Shown one piece after another: positions 1 to 6,050 of a DNA stretch of 11,912 nucleotides. A program made the position numbers and the translations under genes. The stretch covers positions 1-11,912 of the forward strand of contig CAKTBJ010000053.1 of NCBI GenBank assembly GCA_934533075.1, given 5' to 3'. The DNA comes from an uncultured Paracoccus sp. (GTDB lineage Bacteria; Pseudomonadota; Alphaproteobacteria; Rhodobacterales; Rhodobacteraceae). The notes under the pieces are model-generated. The model saw nothing but the letters and a program-made list of their open reading frames with translations, did no database searches and was not told the DNA's origin. How positions within the stretch are numbered: position 1 is the stretch's first letter; the number at the start of each line of letters is the position of its first letter.

Positions 1-194
1 CCGCACGGCGGGGCGCTCGCCGCCCCCGCACCCCAGGCACTGCTCTCCAGGTTTCTAGCAGGAAGAAGAAAGGGGGGGTGGCGTGAGGCTGGTATTACCT
101 CGTAAGGCAAGGCGGTGGTGTCGCATGGCAAGGTGGCAGTTTCGCAATGCGTTGCAGAGCTGGATGACAGCGGCGTCCATGCAGGCCTTGTAAT

Positions 195-268
195 GGATGC
201 GGCCGAGACAATTGCAGGCTTTCAGCCGAGCACGAAGCGGCGTCTCCGGCAAGGCCGGGCGGCAGCGC
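195..268. repeat. Diverged intergenic repeat, unit 1
   Basis: This stretch resembles 429-497. Both begin GGATGCGGC / GGGTGCGGC, share blocks around GCAG-CTTTC and ACGAAG-GGC, and end in an identical 20-nt core, GCAAGGCCGGGCGGCAGCGC (249-268 here, 478-497 in unit 2). In both copies the core is followed by a GC-rich hairpin. The alignment was made by eye and needs small gaps. Confidence 0.55.
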
Positions 269-292
269 AGGTTTGCCCCTTGGGGCAAACCT
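269..292. repeat. Perfect 11-bp inverted repeat (hairpin)
   Basis: AGGTTTGCCCC (269-279) pairs perfectly with GGGGCAAACCT (282-292) across a 2-nt centre, so a folded RNA would have about 10 bp and a 4-nt loop. No T-run follows on the plus strand (the next bases are TCCCCCTT), so it is not a canonical intrinsic terminator. It sits directly after the 20-nt core of repeat unit 1. Confidence 0.6.
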
Positions 293-428
293 TCCCCCTT
301 CGCCATTCGTCCGGCGGGTAAGCTCAGCCAGCCCACGCAGACTTATCCACGCCCGGAGACCCCCAAAGGAGTCGGAGGGGGTGGGTAAGTCGGGCCATGC
401 GCCCTTGACCGGCGGTGGAAGTCCCGCA

Positions 429-497
429 GGGTGCGGCGAGGCCGATCGCAGCGTTTCGGACGAAGGCGGCACCCCACGCAAGGCCGGGCGGCAGCGC
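429..497. repeat. Diverged intergenic repeat, unit 2
   Basis: Second copy of the unit at 195-268, about 230 nt downstream and ending in the same exact 20-nt core (478-497). A short hairpin follows: GCCCC (509-513), loop GCA, GGGGC (517-521). A third, partial match starts at 693: GTTCGGGCGAAGGCGGC (693-709), against GTTTCGGACGAAGGCGGC at 453-470. Confidence 0.55.
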
Positions 498-731
498 CGG
501 GCACCCAAGCCCCGCAGGGGCGCAGGGGGGACGGACTTCGGGTGGGCGTTCGATGTCGGCTTTGCCGCAGGAAGCACTGGAGCGGGGCAAAGGCCCTTCT
601 GCGGGCGATGCAGGCCAAAACATCGCCGGAGGTCCGCAAGGGGGTGGCGGCATGGCGTTGGCCGGCTTTGTTGGCAGAGCTTCCCGCGTGAGGTTCGGGC
701 GAAGGCGGCCCCCGCCCGTCGCCGGGGTCGA

Positions 732-761
732 TTGTCCGCGCAGAGCGTCGTCCGGGATAAC
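732..761 (+). promoter_or_regulatory. Weak candidate sigma-70 promoter for trkH
   Basis: TTGTCC (732-737) and GATAAC (756-761) are separated by 18 nt. Each hexamer matches the vegetative consensus at four of six positions. The implied transcript would start near 768 and leave a leader of about 85 nt before trkH. A TTGACG at 819-824 is an alternative -35, but it has no good -10 at the right distance. Motif match only. Confidence 0.2.
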
Positions 762-853
762 CCCGCCTGCCGCGCCGCGAACGGGCCGCGCATGCGGGAG
801 CGTCCGCTCGCCGCCCGCTTGACGGGGCAGGGGGCGCGCGGCAAGCAAGGCGC

Positions 854-2302
854 ATGGAGATGCGCCCGGTGGCCAATACGATCGGCAAGCTGGTCATCGC
901 GCTGGGCGCGATGATGCAGGCGCCCGCCCTTGCCGATTGGTGGAACGGCGACCGGCATTGGCAGGTCTTTGCAACGCTGGGCTTCGCCGTGGCCCTGCTG
1001 GGCCTGCTGGCCGCCATCGCCACGCATGGCGACGGCTCGCGCGCCATGAGCATCCGGCAAGGCTTTCTGCTGACCGCCGGCACCTGGCTGGTGGTGCCGG
1101 CGCTGGGCGCGCTGCCCTTCGTGCTGGGCGCGCCGGGGCTGGGCCTGACCGATGCCGTCTTCGAAGCCATGTCCGGCGTCACCACCACCGGCACCACCGT
1201 CATCGAGGGGCTGGAAACGCTGCCCGCCGGCACCAACCTGTGGCGGGCGATGCTGCAATGGATGGGGGGGCTGGGGATCGTCGTGGTCGCCGTGGCCTTC
1301 CTGCCGGCGATGCGGGTGGGGGGCATGCAGTTCTTCCGCTCGGAGGGCTTCGATACCGGCGGCAAGGACCTGCCCCGCGCCGGAGACATCGCCGGCGAGA
1401 TGACCCGCGTCTATGTCGTGCTCACGCTGGCCTGCGCGATGACCTATCACCTGCTGGGCATGGCGCCCTTCGATGCGCTGGTCTTCGCCCTGGCGACCTG
1501 CTCGACCGGGGGCTATGCGGGCTATGATGCCAGCTTCGGCCCCTATCTGGGGCCGGCGCAATATGCGGCCGCGCTGTTCATGCTGCTGGCCACCATCCCC
1601 TTCGTGCGCATGGCGCAGGCGCTGCGGGGCGAGTTGCGGCCCATGCTGCACGATCCGCAGCTGTTCGGCTATCTGCGCTGGACGGCCTATGCCATCGGCC
1701 TGATCCTGGCCTATCGCATCCTCTATCGCGGCGAGGGCGACCTGCCGGCGGTCCTGCGCGAGACGGTGTTCAACACGGTGTCGATCTTTTCCGGCACCGG
1801 GTTTGCGTCGACGGATGTGACGGCCTGGGGGCATCTGCCCTTCGCGGTGCTGATCGTGGTCGGGCTGATCGGGGGCTGCACCGGCTCGACCGGCTGCTCG
1901 GTCAAGGTGTTCCGCTATCAGGTGCTGTTCGAGGCGGTGCGGGCGCAGATCCGGCGCATGCACTCGCCGCACCGGGTCTATTCGGCGCAGATGGCCGGGC
2001 GGGCGCTGACGCGGGACGTGGTGGATTCGGTGATGGGCTTCTTTACCATGTTCATGCTGACCTTCGGCCTGCTGATCGTCGGGCTGGCGCTGACCGGGCT
2101 GCATCCGCTGACGGCGCTGACGGCGGCCTGGACCGCGATCGCCAATATCGGCCCGGTCTGGGGACCGGAGATCGGCGCCACCGGCGCCGTGAGCGACCTG
2201 CCGGCAGCGGCGAAGTGGCTGATGGTGGTCGGCATGTATCTGGGCCGGCTGGAGCTGATCGCGGTCTTCGTGCTGCTGATGCCGCGATTCTGGCGGGGGT
2301 AA
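854..2302 (+). CDS. trkH: TrkH/KtrB-family potassium uptake transporter, membrane subunit
   Basis: Predicted 482-residue integral membrane protein that carries K+ into the cell as the pore subunit of a Trk system. It normally works with the cytoplasmic NAD-binding regulator TrkA, which is not in this window. The four pore-loop filters typical of the family are visible: TTTGTTV (about 110-116), STGGYA (217-222), SGTGFA (313-318) and NIGPVWG (431-437), each between hydrophobic helices. The family block GGCTGSTGCSVKVFR (340-354) follows filter 3, and MYLGRLEL sits near the C-terminus (461-468). The length is normal for TrkH. ATG at 854 has a weak, close AAGG. ATG at 860, in frame two codons later, has better spacing and is an equal candidate. 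The gene stands alone and converges on the next gene with an 8-nt gap. I am confident of the family; Trk versus Ktr subtype is less certain. Confidence 0.93.
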   Translation: MEMRPVANTIGKLVIALGAMMQAPALADWWNGDRHWQVFATLGFAVALLGLLAAIATHGDGSRAMSIRQGFLLTAGTWLVVPALGALPFVLGAPGLGLTDAVFEAMSGVTTTGTTVIEGLETLPAGTNLWRAMLQWMGGLGIVVVAVAFLPAMRVGGMQFFRSEGFDTGGKDLPRAGDIAGEMTRVYVVLTLACAMTYHLLGMAPFDALVFALATCSTGGYAGYDASFGPYLGPAQYAAALFMLLATIPFVRMAQALRGELRPMLHDPQLFGYLRWTAYAIGLILAYRILYRGEGDLPAVLRETVFNTVSIFSGTGFASTDVTAWGHLPFAVLIVVGLIGGCTGSTGCSVKVFRYQVLFEAVRAQIRRMHSPHRVYSAQMAGRALTRDVVDSVMGFFTMFMLTFGLLIVGLALTGLHPLTALTAAWTAIANIGPVWGPEIGATGAVSDLPAAAKWLMVVGMYLGRLELIAVFVLLMPRFWRG

Positions 2303-2305
2303 GGG

Positions 2306-2318
2306 GGGCCTCAGGCCC
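2306..2318. other. Short hairpin between convergent genes
   Basis: GGGCC (2306-2310), loop TCA, GGCCC (2314-2318), placed where trkH and the minus-strand kinase gene meet. It overlaps the stop codon of the minus-strand gene. There is no T-run on either side, so any terminator role is doubtful. Confidence 0.2.
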
Positions 2319-2862
2319 GGTTGACATGGGTCAGGACGATCCGGGCAAGTCGCTCGGGCCTTTCGGTTCCGTCGAGCCGGAGCACGGGGGCCGATTGCGC
2401 CTCCAGCCAAAGATTGTGCTGCGCCCGGTTGCGCCCCTCGAATGCCGGGTCGTCATAGCGGGCGGCCCAGTCGCGGAAGGCCAGATGGTCCGCATGCATG
2501 TCCCCGCCGGGCAGGATGCGCGGGCCGTGCCGTTCCGCCTCGCGCCGGTCCAGTCGCTGCATGCGGATCCGCATGGGCGTGTAGACGAAGCCGATGAGAT
2601 CGACATCCCGGACCAGTGCATCGCCCCAGCCGGTATGCGAGCCGGCGAGGACCCAGCCATCGCTGCCGGCCTGGCGGTCGCGGATCAGCCGGATGCGATC
2701 CTCGACGGGGCGCTTGGTGGTGAAGGGGGGATCGGTCGGCATCCAGAAGAAGCTGTCCACGTCCAGAAGCGGCACCGCCAGCCGGTCGGAGAGCAGCGCG
2801 CCCAGCGTCGAGACACCGGAGCAGGAGGCGCCCAGCAAGTAGATCCTTGGCTTTCGCGTCAC
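2311..2862 (-). CDS. Small P-loop nucleotide kinase-like protein
   Basis: A 183-residue cytoplasmic protein that resembles adenylate-kinase-like AAA-family proteins of unknown substrate. Near the N-terminus, after a beta-strand (RIYLLG), is a P-loop GASCSGVSTLG (residues 11-21). The usual Walker A lysine is replaced by Val, a pattern I know from this family (GASGSGTTT-type loops). An LLDVDSFFWMPTDPP segment follows where related kinases bind substrate. An Arg-rich stretch (RIRMQRLDRREAERHG) looks like a lid. A start at GTG 2862 is chosen because a strong Shine-Dalgarno (GGGAGG on the minus strand, plus-strand 2868-2873) lies 5 nt upstream and because the P-loop then falls at residue 11. An upstream in-frame ATG at 2898 would add a non-conserved tail. 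It lies 127 nt downstream of the SPOR-protein gene on the same strand and may share its transcript. Substrate unknown. Confidence 0.72.
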   Translation of the reverse strand: MTRKPRIYLLGASCSGVSTLGALLSDRLAVPLLDVDSFFWMPTDPPFTTKRPVEDRIRLIRDRQAGSDGWVLAGSHTGWGDALVRDVDLIGFVYTPMRIRMQRLDRREAERHGPRILPGGDMHADHLAFRDWAARYDDPAFEGRNRAQHNLWLEAQSAPVLRLDGTERPERLARIVLTHVNRA

Positions 2863-2867
2863 ATGGG

Positions 2868-2873
2868 CCTCCC
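2868..2873 (-). promoter_or_regulatory. Shine-Dalgarno that decides a GTG start
   Basis: The minus strand reads GGGAGG, then cccat, then GTG. The 5-nt spacing and near-perfect anti-16S match support GTG 2862 over the upstream ATG at 2898. An overlapping ATG in another frame (plus-strand 2862-2864) is followed at once by TGA and is not a gene. Confidence 0.65.
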
Positions 2874-2905
2874 TTTTGACGGCAAAGCCGTGCGGCATCC
2901 GGTGG

Positions 2906-2922
2906 CGCGCCGCAACGGCGCG
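2906..2922. other. GC hairpin between the SPOR-protein and kinase genes
   Basis: CGCGCCG (2906-2912), loop CAA, CGGCGCG (2916-2922): a perfect 7-bp stem inside the 127-nt gap downstream of the minus-strand SPOR gene. No T-run follows on the minus strand. It could stabilise the 3' end of the upstream mRNA or act as a weak terminator. Confidence 0.3.
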
Positions 2923-2989
2923 AATCCCGGCGCATCGGCAGGTGAGGGGACGGTCCGGGGGATCGGACGATGATTGCAGAGACTGGGGA

Positions 2990-4480
2990 TCAGTCCGCCG
3001 CCGCCTCGGCCTCCGGTTCCTCCGTCGACTCATCGACCGGCGCCAGTTCCAGCGTCTCGGATGCCACCGCCGCCAGCCGGGGCGCGTTCTCGGCATCCGC
3101 CGCCGGCCAGATCAGCACGAAGCCGCGAAGCTGCCCGTCCACGATCCGGCCCTCGGCATGGCCGATATGGGTTGCGTTGCCGCCGTTCAGGGTAAAGGCG
3201 CTGGCGGTGATCTGGCGCTCGGGGTGGCCGACCCAGCCGAGCGCGGTGATCAGGCCGGCCAGGTCCTCCATCTCCGCCCGCCCGCCGGGCTGGTTGAACA
3301 GGATCAGCGCCGCGCCGGATTCGTCCTTCGGGCCATAGATCGACAGCCCGCGATCCTCGCGCAGGAAGTCCAGCCGGTCCAGCGGCACCGTCAGCGTCAG
3401 GCCGGTCAGCGCATCGGTCAGCGGTGCCAGGCCCATCTCGCCCTGCCAGGCATCGCGGCGGGCCAGCAGGGCCTGCATGGCGATGGCCTCGCCGTTGCGG
3501 GTGCCGGGGGCGATGCCCTGCGCCTCCATCTCGGCGGCGATGGCGGCGTTGGTCTGCGGGCCGGGGCGGCCGTCGATCTCGCCCTCGTAGCGGCCGGCCC
3601 AGTGCAGCGCCTCCTGCACGACCTCGACGGGCGGCATGACCTCGGGCGCGGGGGGCACGGCGTCGGGGTCGGGCGGTGCGCCGGCGGTCAGCAGGGTGCC
3701 CAGTTCGGCTTCGGTCGTCGCGAAAGCATCGGCCGGGATGGCGTCGGCCGCCTTCCATGCCGCCAGCCAGTCGCCGGCAACGGCGGGGTCGAGCGGGCCG
3801 GCGGCGATCGCGAACCAGCCCGAGGACAGTTGCCACAAGGCCGCCCCCGGCAGCACCTCGCGCCAGCGGGTCAGCGCGGCCTCGGCATCCGCGCGCGATT
3901 GGAAGGCTTCGAGGCGGATATGAGTTTCCGAGACCGGCGCGGGTTCGGCCGGCGGGGCATCGGGTGCCGTCGCCGCCCCGGCGGGTTCGGTCGCCGCCCC
4001 GGCGGCTTCGGTCGCGGCCTCCGTGGTGCCGGCGCCGGTCGTATCGTCCGCCGGCTCCGTGGCAGTCTCCGGCCCGGCCATCTCGGCCGCCGCATCCGGC
4101 CGGTTCGTTTCGTCGGTGGCGTCCGCCGGCTCGTCTGTCGCGGCCGGCCCTGTCCCCGCACCGTCGCCCGCAATCACCGGGCTGACGGTCACGTCATCCC
4201 CCAGCGTCACCAGATAGGCATCGCGGGGAATGGCGCGCTCGGCCTTCAACTCGCCCATGCGGGCCGCCGCGTCGCCCTCGATCGGGCCGAGGCCGATGGC
4301 GAACCATCGCCCCGACTGCCAGGTCACGGTTTCGGGAAACCGCGCCGCCCAGCCCTGCGCCTTGGCGGCGGCCTCGGCCGGCTCGCGCCATGCCTCAAGC
4401 TGGATATAGGCGTCATCCGCCCATGCCGTGCCCAGCCCCGCCGTGGATGCCATCAGAACCGCCAAACCCAGACGCCGCAT
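2990..4480 (-). CDS. Exported protein with two SPOR-like repeats and a peptidoglycan-binding-like domain
   Basis: 496 residues with a clear Sec signal peptide (MRRLGLAVLMASTAGLGTAWA, likely cleaved after residue 21), so probably periplasmic. An internal duplication is obvious. Residues about 24-91 and 186-255 both run I-LEA-W/F ... WQ-S-WFAI--GP ... KA--AIP-DA, a pattern that fits SPOR-type glycan-binding repeats. They are joined by an Ala/Thr/Glu/Pro-rich linker (about 100-184). Residues about 284-325 (VVQEALHWAGRYEGEIDGRPG, then PQT) match the PG_binding_1 pattern. A further globular region (about 350-480) and an acidic tail (APVDESTEEPEAEAAAD) complete it. It probably binds cell-wall peptidoglycan; no catalytic motif is visible. 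ATG 4480 is preceded by AAGG-type sequence on the minus strand. It is divergent from glyQ. Domain calls are by eye, and the first repeat is a diverged SPOR at best. Confidence 0.75.
   Translation of the reverse strand: MRRLGLAVLMASTAGLGTAWADDAYIQLEAWREPAEAAAKAQGWAARFPETVTWQSGRWFAIGLGPIEGDAAARMGELKAERAIPRDAYLVTLGDDVTVSPVIAGDGAGTGPAATDEPADATDETNRPDAAAEMAGPETATEPADDTTGAGTTEAATEAAGAATEPAGAATAPDAPPAEPAPVSETHIRLEAFQSRADAEAALTRWREVLPGAALWQLSSGWFAIAAGPLDPAVAGDWLAAWKAADAIPADAFATTEAELGTLLTAGAPPDPDAVPPAPEVMPPVEVVQEALHWAGRYEGEIDGRPGPQTNAAIAAEMEAQGIAPGTRNGEAIAMQALLARRDAWQGEMGLAPLTDALTGLTLTVPLDRLDFLREDRGLSIYGPKDESGAALILFNQPGGRAEMEDLAGLITALGWVGHPERQITASAFTLNGGNATHIGHAEGRIVDGQLRGFVLIWPAADAENAPRLAAVASETLELAPVDESTEEPEAEAAAD
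3969..4031. repeat. 21-nt tandem repeat in the linker of the SPOR-protein gene
   Basis: Two units (3969-3989 and 3990-4010) begin GTCGCCGCCCCGGCGG and differ at one base. A third, degenerate unit follows (4011-4031). Each 21-nt unit encodes seven residues on the minus strand, giving the repeated Ala/Thr/Glu/Pro linker (TEAAGAATEPAGAATAP). The period is a multiple of three, so gain or loss of a unit would keep the frame. Confidence 0.7.
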
Positions 4481-4531
4481 GCCTTGCCTTTCCTGCCTTC
4501 GCGAGGTTTCCCCTCCGATCCGGCCCCGGCA

Positions 4532-4543
4532 CCCCCGCGGGGG
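4532..4543. other. 12-bp GC palindrome in the divergent intergenic region
   Basis: CCCCCGCGGGGG is perfectly self-complementary and lies just upstream of the glyQ -35 element, between the divergent SPOR-protein gene and glyQ. It could be a regulator site or chance in GC-rich DNA; no known operator consensus is recognised. Confidence 0.25.
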
Positions 4544-4546
4544 CCG

Positions 4547-4575
4547 TTGACCGGGCCGCGCCCGGCGCCTAGAAC
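4547..4575 (+). promoter_or_regulatory. Sigma-70-type promoter of the glyQ operon
   Basis: TTGACC (4547-4552, five of six to consensus) and TAGAAC (4570-4575) are separated by exactly 17 nt. Transcription would start near 4582, leaving about 40 nt of leader before the preferred glyQ start at 4623. It is the best-formed promoter in the window. Confidence 0.6.
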
Positions 4576-4622
4576 CCGGACCGGAATCCTCTTTCCGGCC
4601 AGTTATGCGAAAGGATCGCCCG

Positions 4623-5561
4623 ATGACCAGCCCTTCCGTCGTGCCCGATGCCGGCAGGCCGCGCTGTTTTCAGGATGTGATCCTGCGCCTGCAAGCCTAT
4701 TGGGCGGCCAAGGGCTGCGCGATCCTGCAACCCTACGACATGGAGGTCGGCGCCGGGACCTTCCACCCGGCGACCACGCTGCGCAGCCTCGGGCGCCGGC
4801 CGTGGACGGCGGCCTATGTCCAGCCCTCGCGCCGGCCGGTCGACGGCCGCTATGGCGAGAACCCCAACCGCTTGCAGCATTATTACCAGTATCAGGTGAT
4901 CCTGAAGCCCAGCCCGCCGGAGTTGCAGGAGCTTTACCTGGGCAGCCTCGCCGTGATCGGGCTGGACCCGCAACTCCATGACGTGCGCTTCGTGGAAGAC
5001 GACTGGGAAAGCCCGACGCTGGGCGCCTGGGGCCTGGGCTGGGAAGTCTGGTGCGACGGGATGGAGGTCAGCCAGTTCACTTATTTCCAGCAGGTCGGCG
5101 GCCATGACTGCCACCCGGTTTCGGGCGAGCTGACCTATGGGCTGGAGCGGCTGGCCATGTATGTGCTGGGTGTCGAGCATGTGATGGACATGCCCTTCAA
5201 CGACCCCGACAGCCCGATCCCGCTGACCTATGGCGACGTGTTCCGCCAGACCGAGCGCGAGTTCTCGCGCTGGAATTTCGAGCAGGCCGATACCGACATG
5301 CTGTTCCAGCATTTCAAGGATGCCGAGGCCGAATGCGCCCGGATTCTGGAAGCGGCGGAGGAGGACAGCGCCGGGCGCCGCATCCCGATGGCGCATCCGG
5401 CTTACGATCAGGCGATCAAGGCCAGCCATCTGTTCAACCTGCTGGACGCGCGCGGGGTGATCTCGGTGACCGAGCGGCAGGCCTATATAGGCCGGGTGCG
5501 GGCGCTGGCCAAGGGCTGCGCCGACCTGTTCCTGACCACCGAAGCGGCGGGGGCGGTGTAG
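4623..5561 (+). CDS. glyQ: Glycyl-tRNA synthetase, alpha subunit
   Basis: Catalytic subunit of the bacterial alpha2beta2 glycyl-tRNA synthetase, which activates glycine with ATP and charges tRNA-Gly in the cytoplasm. The 312 residues match the family along their length: [92 protein letters not shown], then [28 protein letters not shown] and [19 protein letters not shown], and [18 protein letters not shown] near the C-terminus. ATG 4623 is preferred because AAGGAT (4611-4616) sits 6 nt upstream. An in-frame ATG at 4605 would add six residues (MRKDRP) and has no good ribosome-binding site. The stop is 3 nt before the DUF6446 gene, so it is the first gene of a glyQ-DUF6446-glyS operon. Confidence 0.97.
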   Translation: MTSPSVVPDAGRPRCFQDVILRLQAYWAAKGCAILQPYDMEVGAGTFHPATTLRSLGRRPWTAAYVQPSRRPVDGRYGENPNRLQHYYQYQVILKPSPPELQELYLGSLAVIGLDPQLHDVRFVEDDWESPTLGAWGLGWEVWCDGMEVSQFTYFQQVGGHDCHPVSGELTYGLERLAMYVLGVEHVMDMPFNDPDSPIPLTYGDVFRQTEREFSRWNFEQADTDMLFQHFKDAEAECARILEAAEEDSAGRRIPMAHPAYDQAIKASHLFNLLDARGVISVTERQAYIGRVRALAKGCADLFLTTEAAGAV

Positions 5562-5564
5562 CCG

Positions 5565-6050
5565 ATGCGCGCGGGGCAATGGCTGGTGGTGGCGCTGGTC
5601 GGATCGGCGGCGCTGACCGGCGGCGGCATCTGGTATATGCAGGAATACGGCTTCTATGCGCCGATCGACCCGGCGTCCGAGCGCGCCTCGGTGATGATCG
5701 TCGCGCGCGAGGACGGGGCGGCGCGCGTTCTGCCCGTGCGCGATTTCCAGGGCATCGACGCCTCGTCGTCCCCGATCCGCTATCGCGCCTGTTTCGTGAC
5801 CGACCCGCCGGAGGAAGGCGAGGCCATGCCCTATCCCGACCCGACGCCGCTGATCGGGCCGGGCTGGTTCGACTGTTTCGATGCCGGGCGGTTGACCGAG
5901 GATCTCGCCTCCGGGACGGCCGTGGCCTATCTGTCGGCCAGCGACATCCGCCCGGACGTGGACCGCGTGGTGGCGGTCTATCCCGACGGCCGTGCCTTTG
6001 CGTGGCACCAATACAACCAGAAGATCCCTGACCGCGGAGTGATGGACTGA
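5565..6050 (+). CDS. DUF6446-type single-pass membrane protein between glyQ and glyS
   Basis: 161 residues of unknown function. An N-terminal hydrophobic helix (about 6-25, [20 protein letters not shown]) should anchor it in the inner membrane, with the rest probably periplasmic. Recognisable blocks are [10 protein letters not shown] (about 67-76), [10 protein letters not shown] (about 98-107) and [19 protein letters not shown] (about 133-151). From memory these match the DUF6446 family found between glyQ and glyS in Rhodobacterales. The two cysteines in RACF and DCF might pair. The gene starts 3 nt after glyQ and its stop overlaps the glyS start by one base (TGATG), so it is co-transcribed and probably translationally coupled. 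No enzymatic motif is visible, and membrane anchoring makes a direct role in tRNA charging unlikely. The family name is less certain than the existence of the gene. Confidence 0.8.
   Translation: MRAGQWLVVALVGSAALTGGGIWYMQEYGFYAPIDPASERASVMIVAREDGAARVLPVRDFQGIDASSSPIRYRACFVTDPPEEGEAMPYPDPTPLIGPGWFDCFDAGRLTEDLASGTAVAYLSASDIRPDVDRVVAVYPDGRAFAWHQYNQKIPDRGVMD

Larger units (their letters stand above)
1..853. other. Gene-free GC-rich region upstream of trkH
   Basis: No reading frame here has the codon pattern, start signals or recognisable protein motifs of a real gene. Long open frames exist on both strands, but they give Arg/Pro/Ala-rich low-complexity products typical of spurious frames in GC-rich DNA. 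The region does hold structure. Related repeat units lie near 195-268 and 429-497, with a partial third at 693-709. Strong hairpins lie at 269-292 and 509-521, and a weak candidate promoter for trkH lies at 732-761. It may be decayed coding sequence or a family of dispersed intergenic repeats. I cannot tell which from one window. Confidence 0.6.

Noticed and set aside
125..193. 22-codon frame MARWQFRNALQSWMTAASMQAL in the upstream region
   Set aside because: No ribosome-binding site and no known small-protein family. The length is easily reached by chance.
95..2410. 771-codon open frame on the minus strand across the upstream region and trkH
   Set aside because: It lies antisense to a clear TrkH gene, has an Arg/Gln/His/Pro-rich composition, and matches no family. 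Such frames are common opposite GC-rich genes.
2876..4981. 701-codon plus-strand open frame opposite the SPOR-protein gene and running into glyQ
   Set aside because: It overlaps two well-supported genes in another frame or strand and gives a Gly/Arg-rich product without motifs.
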